Assembly (NCBI GenBank): GCA_006503475.1
Contig: RSEH01000066.1
Coordinates: 62,001 to 126,000 of the forward strand
Origin: Stentor roeselii
Lineage: Eukaryota; Ciliophora; Heterotrichea; Heterotrichida; Stentoridae
DNA: 64,000 nt
Direction of reading: 5' to 3'
The position numbers and the translations under genes were made by a program. Under the pieces are notes generated by a model that made no database searches, was not told the origin of the DNA, and saw nothing but the letters and a program-made list of their open reading frames with translations. Shown one piece after another: positions 10,189 through 20,500 of the stretch. Position 1 is the first letter of the stretch, and every line of letters begins with the position of its first letter.

Positions 10189-12036
10189 TTAATCAAGTCT
10201 TTCAAAAAACCACTTGTGGAGAAGGGCTTCTTCACAGTCTGGACGCGTGCTTGGATCTTTTGTTAGTAAGGCTTTAGTGAATTCGAGTGCATGATGTGAG
10301 TACTGATTCCAGATATCATCACTAAAATCAAGTTCTTTATTCTGTGTAAGCTCAACCAATTCATCCCTCGAATAACTAAAAAAAGGCAATTTTCCCGTTA
10401 AATAAGCATAAGCGATAACCCCAACACTCCACAAGTCAACTTTCTTATTATAACACCCACTAAAGACCTCCGGTGCGGTATAACCCAAAGTTCCACATTT
10501 AAAGTTTTTATTTTCAGCAGGTAAAGTAAAAGTAGAAAGTCCAAAATCAATAAACTTAACATCCTCATTCCCTTCACAAATCAAAATATTTTCAGGTTTC
10601 ACATCTCGATGAATGACTCCTAAATAATGAAAATGTTGAACAACTTTTAAAATTTTCTGAATAGTTTCCTTGATTTTCCCTTCATCAGCTTTTTCATTTT
10701 TAATCTTTTTCAGCAAGTCTCCTCCTTGAACATACTCAAGAACGATTTTGACAGTTTTATGTGAATCGAATACTTCTTTCAACTTAATAATTCCTGGATG
10801 TGAGAAGTTTTGCAAGATTGAAACTTCCTTGCGGATCATTTCACGTTCTGCCTGGTTCATCATCTTTTTATTGATAATTTTGACTGCCCATTTGTGGCCA
10901 TTTTCAATTTCAGAGGCCAGGAAGACCTCTGAAAATTTTCCGTATCCGATTTTTTCTTCAATTCTGTAAAAATGTTTAAATTTCTTCTGTGGACTGGCTT
11001 CTTTCAAGTGATTTAAAAAATTGATGCATTCTGAGTCGGACTCGAAGGTAAAAACGATTCTTTCGTCGTATTGAGAAGAGTAGATGATGAAAAGAGAAGA
11101 GTCTTTTGCTTTGAAATGACAGCCTTCAATAAAAAATACTTGTTCCAGGGTCTGCTTTTTGTTTAAAACAAGTAAAAAACTGTTTTTTAAGACCAGATGT
11201 TTTGAAATCCATTTCCCGTGACTGAAGATCTTCGCTGATGACTGAATTTTTCGAGGAGCTGTCAGAGGTTGAAGGACTTTCGCAGTTTTTAACTTCATGA
11301 TTCCATCATTTTTCCAGTCATCAACGCGAAAACTTTCTTTAATCTTTAAAAAAATCCAGTTTTGTGATGAAAGAAAGTGCTTAAAATCTATAAAAGTAAG
11401 AAAACCCGAATCCCCTGAGTACTTTTCAAATATTTCTTGAATGATTTTTTCAGGATTTTTCGACTTGAATAAATTATCAGAAAAGCTTCCAAGAGTGCTT
11501 ACAGAGGCGTTAAAGGTGTCAAATTTTATCGAAGATAGTCCTCCTGGCATCTTTCTATCAGTTGATTGGCTTCCGATTCCTTGAAAGATATCAAAAAAAA
11601 CTGCATTTAGCTATGTAAAGGTTACACATTGAGAGAATTCTTGCTTGTCAATCACGTTATCCGAGTTCAAATCAAAAAGAGAGAATAACTCTTGATACAC
11701 TTCAGACGGCTCAGACTTTGCAAATTTTTCAATAATCTGAATGAAAGTCTCTTCCTCGATGTACCCGTCTTTATCCTTGTCATAAAAATCGAAAAGTCTT
11801 TCGCCGATCATGCCCTGAGTGAATTTTACAGGAATCGGAATAAACAACAAGAAAGTGCTTTTTTCAAGAAGTCTTTTTGAGTTGTTTCTGATGCACAACT
11901 CTCTGAAAAGTAAAGATAAAAAATGAATTTCTTTTTGAGTTACTAAGTAAGAGTTACATAAAGGGTTTTTTTCATTCGATAGGACTTGTGTTGGAGTTTT
12001 CGGTTTGACTATTCCAACACTTCTGCAAGATCCCAT
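10189..12036 (-). CDS. EF-hand / PH-domain / protein kinase fusion (two exons)
   Basis: Two open frames are joined by a 15-nt intron at 11611-11625 to give a 610-residue protein. The N-terminus MGSC is a candidate N-myristoylation and palmitoylation site. EF-hand loops lie at ~86-97 (DKDKDGYIEEET, canonical) and ~122-133 (DLNSDNVIDKQE). A degenerate EF-hand-like helix-loop-helix follows near 195-215. A PH-like domain spans ~244-343 and a Ser/Thr kinase ~352-609 with glycine loop IGYGKFSEV, WAVKII lysine, HRDVKPEN, IDFGLS and GTLGYTAPE. The kinase is CAMK-like. The layout predicts a membrane-anchored, Ca2+-responsive kinase. Without the intron the first part would stop four codons after it, and the kinase frame would begin at an internal Met. 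Confidence 0.9.
11611..11625 (-). other. 15-nt spliceosomal intron (EF-hand/PH/kinase gene)
   Basis: On the minus strand the sequence is GTAACCTTTACATAG, with A at position 10. It sits between codons (phase 0). Reading through gives TAG; removal joins the EF-hand frame to the PH/kinase frame. Confidence 0.92.
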
Positions 12037-12097
12037 TAATTATATCCCATATTTTATTCAAACCAGAACTAAGAGACATTAAATGTTTCATATTTTT

Positions 12098-12697
12098 CTA
12101 AATTTTTTTTTTCAGTTTTCTTTCTGTGTCGATTTTCTTGTGTTTCTCTTGTTTTTTTTTCTTGTCTTTCGGTTTGTTCTCAGCCCTTACCTTATCCATG
12201 AGTTGCTTTTCCCAGAGTTCTTCAGAATTGCACAAGACTTTATTATGTTCTTCTAAGGTTTCTTTAGTAAGTCTTTTGAACTCTCCCCATCCTTTACCAT
12301 CAGGTCCAGAAGGGTTGAAAGTGACAGGATTATCTTGATCTCTGTATTCCTTTGGAAGTTTATACTGAGCAACATGGTCGACTTTGACAGCCCTTCCACA
12401 GATAAAAGCTCCATTAAAGTTATCAACAGCCAAGACAGTGCTCCTCTGGTCAGCGTATCCAATAAAAGCGAATCCTTTGCTTTTTCCAGTTTCAGAGTCC
12501 CTGGGAATATTACAGTCAACAATTTCTCCACATTGCGAAAAAACAGTAGAGACATCTCCTTCGTTCATGCCGAAAGGAATACCTCCTACAAACACATAAG
12601 CACTGTCCTGGTACTCTGAATGCCAAGAGGCTTTACCAGAGATTCCAAGTCTTAGTTCTTCTTCGTTTAGCCGCTGAATAGCTTTGATATTATTCAT
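12098..12697 (-). CDS. RBMX2: RBMX2/Ist3 (Snu17) RRM protein of the RES splicing complex
   Basis: 199 residues. An N-terminal helix (NNIKAIQRLNEEEL) and SWHSEYQDSAYVFVGGIPF lead into one RRM (~32-110). RNP2 is YVFVGG and RNP1 is KGFAFIGY, followed by DQRSTVLAVDNFNG and VDHVAQY. These strings match human RBMX2 and yeast Ist3/Snu17 closely. The family is the RNA-binding core of the RES complex (Ist3-Bud13-Pml1), which stabilises the activated spliceosome and aids splicing of some introns and nuclear pre-mRNA retention. The C-terminal tail is Lys-rich and disordered. The upstream AGC-kinase stop is only 19 bp away on the same strand. Confidence 0.95.
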   Translation of the reverse strand: MNNIKAIQRLNEEELRLGISGKASWHSEYQDSAYVFVGGIPFGMNEGDVSTVFSQCGEIVDCNIPRDSETGKSKGFAFIGYADQRSTVLAVDNFNGAFICGRAVKVDHVAQYKLPKEYRDQDNPVTFNPSGPDGKGWGEFKRLTKETLEEHNKVLCNSEELWEKQLMDKVRAENKPKDKKKKQEKHKKIDTERKLKKKI

Positions 12698-12716
12698 TTC
12701 TAATCAACTTAAATAA

Positions 12717-14576
12717 TTAGTCGTTGGACACAAAAGTCCACCCAGGGACATTGGTGGACTCATCTGAAAACCTGTTCAAATCACCGTAAATCTTCTCGAA
12801 TGGAATGTAAACAGGCATCAGCACTGGCCGGGTAGGTATCGGAGGCTTTAACTCTCGTCTTAAGACTGAGTCCCAGCTGACACCGTGGAAATAACGATGC
12901 TCTTTTACTTCTTCAGCATCTCGTCGTCCTCCGAGTCTTTTTATTGGCTCTCTTGCTAGGAGTTCTTTTAGAAGGTTTCGAGTCTCCACGCTTAGAGTTG
13001 TTGGCATCTTTAGCTTTGCGTTTTGGATGTTTTGGTAAAGTTGGTCACGGTTTGGAGAAAAATAAGGCGGCATGCCGACCAGCATCTCATAGAGAAGTAC
13101 TCCAAGAAGATACCAATCCACAGCTTTTCCATGTCCTTGTCTCTTAATCATCTCTGGTGCCAGGTAAGCAAGTGATCCACAGAAACTTTTAGTCATGGTA
13201 TTATCAAACATGCCTTCTTTACTAAGACCAAAGTCAGTCAGCATGGCATGACCTTCATCATCAAGTACAATATTATCAGGCTTAAGATCTCTAAAAATAA
13301 TATCTCTTTTATGAAGTTCCTCCAACGCAAGTACAAGTTCGCACATATAAATCTTAGCTCTAGGTTCATCAAATCGTTTTTCCTTAGATATCTGAAACCC
13401 AAGATCCCCTCCCGAGCAATAATCAAGAATCAAGAACAACTTCTCAGGTGTCTGAAAAGCATAATTAAGTGACACAATAAAAGGATGCTTGATATAGCTA
13501 AGTACATTCCTCTCAGTTTTCGCATATTTTATCAAGTTATGAGCCATGACCTTATCCTTCCTAAGCACTTTCATAGCAAAAAGTTGTTTATTATCTCTCT
13601 TCTGCACTAAAAACACTTCTCCAAAGCTACCTTTTCCCAACATCTGCAAGATTTCAAAGTCAGTAGGTCCCACTCTCCCTTCCTTCCTTTCCTGAAAATT
13701 ATGAATTTCATCAATAGTGATCCTTCTCGGTTCCGCTCGATATTTTTCATTATTTTTAACAATACTTGCTTTACTTGCCGGTACTTCGACGCCATTTCTC
13801 TTATAATACTCTTTAAGCAAGGCAATAATTTCAGGGTTGTTAGTGCATTGAACAGGCGTCTTCCCATTTTTATTACTCAAGCTGATGTCAGGGTTTTTGG
13901 TGAGGAGCCATACAACAAGACTGAAGTACCCCTGCTCAACGGCGAGGTGCAGCGGCGTGTTGCCTTCGAAGTCCTGCACGTTGTAGTCAGCGCCTGACCG
14001 TACCAGCAGCTGGGCCATTTCCAAGTGGCCTCGAATGCAGGACAAGTGAAGTGGCGTCCTTTCAAGCACGTTTCGAGGGTTCAGGTCAGTTCCACTGCCG
14101 TAGTCTAGAAGTGCCTCGCATACTCCGACGAAGCCTTCACTTGCTGCGATGTGAAGCGCTGTGACTGAGTGGAAGTCTTTCGAGTTCACGTCGGCACTGA
14201 CGTCTTCCATTAAGGATAGACTTAAAAGTTCTCTTACTTGATCGGCGTTGTTCCTCATCGCTGCTTCCCAGAGGTCTTGGTTTAGTCTTTGCTGCTTTGA
14301 TAATGGAGGCTTTGAAGGACCTGTGAAAACTCCAGGAAGACGCTGGGCTATCATTGAACCGATACCTTCAGATATCGACCCCACGATTGAATCTGTTATG
14401 CTTTCTTGAGGCTTTAGTTCACAACTCTCGGTTGATAAACGACTTTTTGATACTGTCAGGGGACTTGAACGGAGACAGTCTACTTTGAACTCGTCTTCTT
14501 CGAGGCATGTGCTTTTTTTGGGAAGGGGGTGATAAGCTTCTTTAAATTTCGGTTTGTGTGATTGCACTTTTTCCAT
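12717..14576 (-). CDS. ankyrin-repeat AGC-family Ser/Thr kinase
   Basis: 619 residues. Four or five ankyrin repeats cover ~100-265 (SVTALHIAASEGF, RTPLHLSCIRGHLEMAQLL, NTPLHLAVEQGYFSLV). A kinase domain covers ~307-562 with LGKGSFGEVFLV, catalytic Lys in FAMKVL (~336), FRDLKPDN (~430), TDFGLSKEG (~448) and an AGC-type activation segment MTKSFCGSLAYLAPE. The AGC C-terminal extension is present (RLGGRRDAEEVKEHRYF, WDSVLRRELKPPIPT). The last residues, GWTFVSND, resemble a hydrophobic motif ending in Ser. It resembles the Akt/SGK/S6K group, but the N-terminal ankyrin block replaces a PH or other targeting module. Upstream activation by a PDK1-like kinase is expected from the T-loop, not shown. 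Confidence 0.93.
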   Translation of the reverse strand: MEKVQSHKPKFKEAYHPLPKKSTCLEEDEFKVDCLRSSPLTVSKSRLSTESCELKPQESITDSIVGSISEGIGSMIAQRLPGVFTGPSKPPLSKQQRLNQDLWEAAMRNNADQVRELLSLSLMEDVSADVNSKDFHSVTALHIAASEGFVGVCEALLDYGSGTDLNPRNVLERTPLHLSCIRGHLEMAQLLVRSGADYNVQDFEGNTPLHLAVEQGYFSLVVWLLTKNPDISLSNKNGKTPVQCTNNPEIIALLKEYYKRNGVEVPASKASIVKNNEKYRAEPRRITIDEIHNFQERKEGRVGPTDFEILQMLGKGSFGEVFLVQKRDNKQLFAMKVLRKDKVMAHNLIKYAKTERNVLSYIKHPFIVSLNYAFQTPEKLFLILDYCSGGDLGFQISKEKRFDEPRAKIYMCELVLALEELHKRDIIFRDLKPDNIVLDDEGHAMLTDFGLSKEGMFDNTMTKSFCGSLAYLAPEMIKRQGHGKAVDWYLLGVLLYEMLVGMPPYFSPNRDQLYQNIQNAKLKMPTTLSVETRNLLKELLAREPIKRLGGRRDAEEVKEHRYFHGVSWDSVLRRELKPPIPTRPVLMPVYIPFEKIYGDLNRFSDESTNVPGWTFVSND

Positions 14577-14736
14577 AAATTATTATTTTGGTTAATGAGG
14601 GTAAAAATTTTTTATAAGGTTTTTTAAGGAGAATTTCATTTAAGACAACTGGATATGAATGAGATTTTGTGAATCATCAACTCAGGTAAGTTTGAAAGGT
14701 TCTTATTGATGAACACTAACCAGGTAGTATTAATTT

Positions 14737-15915
14737 CTAGTTATTTTTCCGCTTTACTAAGACCAAAACACTGTCTAGAATGTCTTCAAGGTGCTGAACT
14801 TCCAGCAAATCACAGAGTTTGTAAAGCAAGTCACCTGCAAGACTCTGCTTGAGTCTCATGTACTCTTCCAACAAGCGTGTGATCCATCTCCAGATCTGTC
14901 GAGTTGAAGGTGACTGCTTAAAAGTGCCTTCAGGGGAACATTGCACCATCATATCAGAGATTCTATCAACGATTTGCTTCGCTTTTTTGTACTTTGAATG
15001 ATATTGTCTCAGATGAAGAAGCCTTGGGTAAAAATCTTTTATTTCAGATATGCCCACGATTTTCATGGCTTCAAGACAAGTCGCTTTGAAGGACATTTCA
15101 TGGCGCTCGGTCAAGTATTCAGCGGTTTCTGGTGAAGTTGGACTCAGCTTTTCTGGAATTCTCAAACGTTGGAAGTCGAATTTGCGAGGGTCAAAAGAAA
15201 GACCTGGACTTTTTGGAGACTCGAACTCAAAGTCTTTACTTGTTCGAAGACTTTGAAGTTCTTCAGTTTTGGTTAAAAGTTCTCTTTGAAGCATTTCGAA
15301 GGAATGTCTTTGCTCTGATAGCAACTTTTGTAAGTCCTTTTTATCGTTTTCAAGTTTTTCATTGGAAATTCTGAGAAGTTTTAAGTCTTTTTTTAGATCT
15401 TTTTCAAGGGTTTCAGATTCAAAGAGTGCTTTTCTTAAATCGTTTTCTGCTTTAGCGAGTTGGTTCTTTTCAAAAAGAATTTTATTCAAATCTTTATCTC
15501 TTTTTTCAAGGATTTCATTCAAGTCGCTGATTTTTTTTATCAGTTCTTCATTAACGTCTTTTAGAGTTTTCAACTCGACTTCTTTTTCAATTGATTTTCC
15601 TTTGAAATTTTCATCGTTTGGCTTGAAACTCTGCCACTTTTGTGTGAAGACCTGTTTTTCTTCGTAATTTTTCTTTAGTTCTGATGGTTTTTTAGACTCA
15701 AACCTTTTTTCAGCCTTTTCACCGAAACCTCTCAATGTTTGAGGCTGTTTATATTTTTTATCTAATGAATCTTCTGATGAATATGCGGATTTTCCGAACT
15801 CGCTCATGTCCTATGTGAGTTTTACGTCTTCTGTGAAACTTGTACCCATTTTTAGAAGGGTGCTGCGAATATCTGCTATTTTACGCTGAAGCTGTGGGTC
15901 GTCTATGTCTTCCAT
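14737..15915 (-). CDS. coiled-coil protein, 387 aa (two exons)
   Basis: The first exon starts at the ATG 15915-15913 (MEDIDDPQLQRKIADIRSTL) and encodes 30 residues. A 15-nt intron at 15811-15825 joins it in phase 0 to the long exon, whose first internal Met would otherwise be taken as the start. Residues ~100-225 form a strong coiled coil. The C-terminal ~140 residues are helical and globular (TCLEAMKIVGISEIKDFYPRL, RQIWRWITRLLEEYMRLKQ, LLEVQHLEDILDSVLVLV). I do not recognise the family. A long coil with a helical tail domain is common in basal-body and centrosomal proteins, so a cytoskeletal role is possible. Confidence 0.88.
15811..15825 (-). other. 15-nt spliceosomal intron (coiled-coil gene 14737-15915)
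   Basis: On the minus strand the sequence is GTAAAACTCACATAG, with A at position 10, phase 0. Read-through would meet the terminal TAG; removal opens the frame back to an upstream ATG. Confidence 0.9.
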
Positions 15916-16429
15916 TTTTATGATGTAGAGAATTAGGGTTAGGTTGTGGTTTTGATGGTTTTTTGAATTTTAAACTTATTGGATTGGGAGTGGTGGATAA
16001 ATAATATCTTATCCCAGTCATAATCTTAAAGTTAACTCATAAGAAGTTATTTTTTTCTTTATAAGACAGATTTTAAACAATCATTTGAAATAAAACAGTA
16101 AAATATTTATTTAAAATTCCAACTTCAATACCCACTATGAGTTTTTTTGAAAAATTTTACAAAGATTTGATAAACTAAACTTCTTGGGATAATCATCAGA
16201 ATATCAATAATGATGATTTAATTCAGTATCGAATGCCATAATAAAACCATTCATTAAAAATATCAGAAATGCATAAGTATTACTAATTTTTCATCAATTA
16301 AACAAATTCTATGAAACTTTCATCAATTAAATTTTTTTATTTCTAACTCGCACCTTAAATTCATAAAAGAATTAAGTGCATTGACTGATTAATCTAGATT
16401 AATTCAATCATCAAGCTTATTCTATCTAA
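15916..16429. other. AT-rich intergenic spacer
   Basis: No gene or RNA recognised. The left part (to about 16000) is G/T-rich on the plus strand, as expected for the 5' flank of the minus-strand coiled-coil gene. The rest is plain AT-rich sequence. Confidence 0.65.
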
Positions 16430-19400
16430 CTATTTATGTTTTGCTTGTTTGATAGCATTCGGAATAGAATCCTGAAGACTATCAACTTTATGGAAAAGCT
16501 GATTGAGCAATTCAATATTCCTATTTTCCATCATTCTAAGTGCTTCATTTTGTTTTTTCGATTCATCCGTCATTTTTCTCGACAAATTGTCTATTTTCTT
16601 CTCTAAAAGTTTGATTTTGCCTTCCCATTGTTCCTCTTGCTCATCAAACTCAACTTGAAGACTCATATGAATAAACTTCAGATCTCCAACATCCCTGAAC
16701 AAGCTAATCGACCCTTCAATTTCAATGATTCCCTGAAGTTTTTCTTTCGTGTCAATTTCAGAAGCATTCATCTGGAAGTTATCAAAAGTATCTCCAAGTA
16801 TAGAAATGAGTAAATTGAGCATAATAGTAACATTGATAATTGAGGCAATCATAAAAGCGATATAAAAAAGAGGCTTTTCTATATCAGAGTCAAGACCACC
16901 GATATTCTCATCATAAGAGGACTTGAAGTAAAAGAGTGGCGAGGTGTTTCCTTTATTTGAATCATCGACAGAATCAGCAGCGAGAAACATGACTGCAAAT
17001 GTGATAGTCGTATAAGCATAGATAATAAAAAAGTACCCCACGTCGTTTATTGACTTTAAGATTAACTGGATGTAGTACCTTGTTCCATCAAATATTCTGA
17101 AACAACTGATTCCTCGAATGAAACTGAAAAAAACAACTACTAAGGTTATCCATTGGAAGTAGCCTGATTTGAAATCAAAGCCGCAGATGATTAAAATAGC
17201 CCATAAAGTATCAAAAATCAACACGGCCATATCAAACAAGTTCCAAATATTGCAAAAGTATTCACATTTTTCTCCTATAATTTGAAAAACTTCATAAATT
17301 CCTAGCACGGCTGTCAAGCAAAGAATGAGAATACTCGTCAAAATTATATGAAAATCCAACAAAATCATAGTAATTAAGACTAAAATTAGCCAAATCATTG
17401 TTGAGTGAATTCTGAGATACCATAAGATAGAGTTCCATTTTGAATCAATGATACTTTTAATCAGATTGGATCTTAAAACACTTTGGATTTTGCATTCATC
17501 AAGAGCATTTAAAAATTCTACACTTCTTTGTGTCCCGAATTCAACTGGAAGCAACATCATGCAACTTCTTTTTTCAATTAAAATATCATCTTGCTGCAAT
17601 GCGCCACTTGGACTATCTTCAAAATGTTCTTCATGTAAAAAGTTATCACTGTAAGTAAGTGATGGCAACTCTCCATAATTATTGAGTATTTTTGGTTCTT
17701 CTACTCTAAAGAAAATTGATTCAAAAAACTCAAAAAGTTTTGAAGTTCCACATTGGATTAATTCAATCAAGTCATTTCGAATGCAGAAGCAAATACAACG
17801 AAGTCTATGAGTGTTTCCAGAAAGACTTAAGAAATTCAAATATTCAATAAAAACTTTAATACTTGTTACTGATTTCGCCTTAATCGCAATAATTAAAGGA
17901 GAATTTCTGAACTTCGGGTCTTTGTCTAATGTTTGGCTAATCAAAAAGTTTTTGTTTAAGGCCAATTCAGCTAATTGATACTGATTTCTGTATAAATAAT
18001 AATGCAAGAATGTAAACTCGCTATCTCCAAATGAAACGAATCTTTGACTAGGTAAAATCTCTTTGAAGTATTTAAGTTTATATAAAACGATGAATTTCTC
18101 GATAGGGTCATGAGTTCCTTTTACTTTTATACCTGTTTGTGACTTGTACTCATTTATGTCCCATAAATGGATAGACTTTTTAGTGTAGCTGAGAATTAAA
18201 GTCGAGTTTGGGTCTGGGTTAAGTATTTTCATTCCAATCACTTTCATGTTATGCGAGTTGTAAATACTTTCAATCCTTCTTTCAGGAATATTGTAAAGAA
18301 TCACTTTCCCATCAACTGAAGAAGATGCAACGAAATCTGAATTAGGCACATCGATTAGATCAGTGACTAGTTCTTTGTGCTCGATTATCGTGAAATATTC
18401 AGTCACCTCTGAGATGTCTTTCTTGGTAGCATCAAGGTATTTGATAGCCCAGACCTTTAAATGGAAATCAACTGAGACTGAAATCAAAAAGTCACTTTTT
18501 AAGCCATTTTCTTGGTTATTGATATCCTTTTCAACTTTAATAATATTTGTTACTTCTTTTTGGTGTTCTCTAATTTTTAAATTGTTTGGATTAGCTAAGT
18601 CTAATATGTAAATTTTACAATCCTGCTCGAAACTGAAGCAAATTATGTCCTGGCTGATGAATAGTAAGTTCTTTGGTTTGTTTTTAGTCATGAAAACTGG
18701 CTTTTCGAATTCTTCAGTTTCTGAAATGGCGTTTGTGCCATGGTCGATCGAGACAAGTAAAATTGTTCCTAATTCATTCATTAAAATCAGTTTAGTCCCT
18801 TTTTGATCAGGTGCTTCAAGTTTATCAAAGCTTATTGTTTCAAAAAGAATGATTTCTCCATAATCTTTATGAATATTTTTAACTGAGAGCACATTTCCAT
18901 CACTTCCAGAAAGACTCAAATTCAGGTTTTCATCAAGTAAAAGTATTTTGTCTTGCTCAATTAATTTTAAAATGACTAAATTAGGGGATTTAACTGTTTC
19001 GTCCATTTGATCGTTTAAATTATCATTTTCTTGTTCTTGCAGAATTTTAAAGTCAATCATTTTGAATGAATTTGTGTCATCTCTGACATATATCAAGTTG
19101 TTGCCATCTTCAGTAAAACTTAAATGCGTTATTTTACAACTACATAAGATTTCAGTATTGCTTTCCAATGTTGTTACTTCATTATTCGAAACTGAGTAAG
19201 AAGTGATATCTGAATCAGTCAAAACAAGGATATTACCTCCTTTGCAATCAACTTTTTCAATATATTTTTTTTCAGGAAATTCCAATTTAAGACTTTCTTT
19301 TTGATCTGCAAGATTCCATTTCCGAATAGAATTATCTTTAGAAGTTGAGTAAATCTTACCTTCGTGACAGGCAATATTGTTTATTTTTTTTTTATGTCCT

Positions 19401-20500
19401 CTGAGTTCAGCTTCAACAGTAAAGCTTTCCATGTCAGTTATCTTGATAGTCTTGTCATTAGAGGAAGTGATTAAATACCTATCATCATCAGTGATAATGA
19501 TATTCGTTATTGACTGAAAGTGTATCTTGATCTTTCCCAACTGAGAACTCAATAAAACGTTCCAAATGATTATAGTTTGGATAACATCACAAGAAATAGC
19601 TTTATTTCCACTATGGAAAAAAGAAATAATAGTCACGATTTCTGTATGGCCTATCAACTGACTCTGGAATTTACTTTGACCGATATTCCAGAGACTGATT
19701 GTATGTGAATCAGCAACAATCATCATCATATTCGTTTTTTCTGAAGCCTCTAGTAAAGTGATTCTTGTTGGAAAATTCATTTCTGACTTAAAATTATCGG
19801 GAAAGACAAATGGACCTAAACTTTTTCTATTTTGGTGAAAAGAGTTGAATATTAAAGAACCTTTGTCGCCAGCAAGGACTAAAATATTTGATGTTATAAT
19901 AATTTTAAAAATATTTTCTGCATTTTTCAATGGTATTTCAGCTGAATCTAAGAATTCCATAAGAGGCTCTCTTTGATTATAAGTTTTATAGTAAATTCTT
20001 GTGTTATCCATCAGGGAACAAATAACAGTTTTCTCATAAAATGCGAAAGAAGTGATAATCCCTTGAAGGTTGCAGCTTCCTCTATTAGCCAATGTTATTT
20101 TGCTCTCCTTTTCAAGTTTATACCATTTTAAAGTGTATCCAATAGACACAAATAAAACATTTTCTTCTCTCATGACGTTGAATCCTTGTATTAAATAATC
20201 TTCATCAGAAAAATCAATAGTCTCCCTTTCAGCCTCAGAGAAATTTTCTAATGGGACTATATGCAGACTTTTTCCTTGTTGATATATTAAAATCTGTAGT
20301 GGCTCGTAGATTTTCAGATGTGAAGTTATTTCACTTCCTGTTAAACTCTCATGACTGTTGGGGTTCCATGATTCGATTTCAGATGAAAAATGTTTAATTT
20401 TCTTAAGATCTCTTTCATTTTCAGGGGCATTGGCAGTGGTTCCAGCAGCAGGTACTAGATTGTTCCCAGTTGGATTTAAAGGCTCTGATAGTCCCTGCAT
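16430..20500 (-). CDS. WD40-repeat / TRP-like cation channel fusion
   Basis: 1356 residues. The first ~800 residues are WD40-type beta repeats (LIGHTEIVTIISFFHSGNKAI, LRGHKKKINNIACHEGKIYSTSKDNSIRKWNL, REHQKEVTN, EHKELVTDLI), enough for two propellers. An ankyrin-like stretch follows (LHYYLYRNQYQLAELALNKNF onward). Residues ~1040-1270 hold about six hydrophobic segments, including a pore-and-S6-like end (FYIAFMIASIINVTIMLNLLISILGDTF). A coiled coil closes the protein. The channel part resembles Ion_trans/TRP-type cation channels; no regular S4 arginine series is visible, so voltage gating is doubtful. Plasma or ciliary membrane is likely. Confidence 0.87.
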   Translation of the reverse strand: MQGLSEPLNPTGNNLVPAAGTTANAPENERDLKKIKHFSSEIESWNPNSHESLTGSEITSHLKIYEPLQILIYQQGKSLHIVPLENFSEAERETIDFSDEDYLIQGFNVMREENVLFVSIGYTLKWYKLEKESKITLANRGSCNLQGIITSFAFYEKTVICSLMDNTRIYYKTYNQREPLMEFLDSAEIPLKNAENIFKIIITSNILVLAGDKGSLIFNSFHQNRKSLGPFVFPDNFKSEMNFPTRITLLEASEKTNMMMIVADSHTISLWNIGQSKFQSQLIGHTEIVTIISFFHSGNKAISCDVIQTIIIWNVLLSSQLGKIKIHFQSITNIIITDDDRYLITSSNDKTIKITDMESFTVEAELRGHKKKINNIACHEGKIYSTSKDNSIRKWNLADQKESLKLEFPEKKYIEKVDCKGGNILVLTDSDITSYSVSNNEVTTLESNTEILCSCKITHLSFTEDGNNLIYVRDDTNSFKMIDFKILQEQENDNLNDQMDETVKSPNLVILKLIEQDKILLLDENLNLSLSGSDGNVLSVKNIHKDYGEIILFETISFDKLEAPDQKGTKLILMNELGTILLVSIDHGTNAISETEEFEKPVFMTKNKPKNLLFISQDIICFSFEQDCKIYILDLANPNNLKIREHQKEVTNIIKVEKDINNQENGLKSDFLISVSVDFHLKVWAIKYLDATKKDISEVTEYFTIIEHKELVTDLIDVPNSDFVASSSVDGKVILYNIPERRIESIYNSHNMKVIGMKILNPDPNSTLILSYTKKSIHLWDINEYKSQTGIKVKGTHDPIEKFIVLYKLKYFKEILPSQRFVSFGDSEFTFLHYYLYRNQYQLAELALNKNFLISQTLDKDPKFRNSPLIIAIKAKSVTSIKVFIEYLNFLSLSGNTHRLRCICFCIRNDLIELIQCGTSKLFEFFESIFFRVEEPKILNNYGELPSLTYSDNFLHEEHFEDSPSGALQQDDILIEKRSCMMLLPVEFGTQRSVEFLNALDECKIQSVLRSNLIKSIIDSKWNSILWYLRIHSTMIWLILVLITMILLDFHIILTSILILCLTAVLGIYEVFQIIGEKCEYFCNIWNLFDMAVLIFDTLWAILIICGFDFKSGYFQWITLVVVFFSFIRGISCFRIFDGTRYYIQLILKSINDVGYFFIIYAYTTITFAVMFLAADSVDDSNKGNTSPLFYFKSSYDENIGGLDSDIEKPLFYIAFMIASIINVTIMLNLLISILGDTFDNFQMNASEIDTKEKLQGIIEIEGSISLFRDVGDLKFIHMSLQVEFDEQEEQWEGKIKLLEKKIDNLSRKMTDESKKQNEALRMMENRNIELLNQLFHKVDSLQDSIPNAIKQAKHK

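Noticed and set aside
11050-11560. Kinase taken as an independent gene starting at 11550
   Set aside because: A 15-nt intron at 11611-11625 places it in frame with the EF-hand exon, and the linker codons are open throughout.
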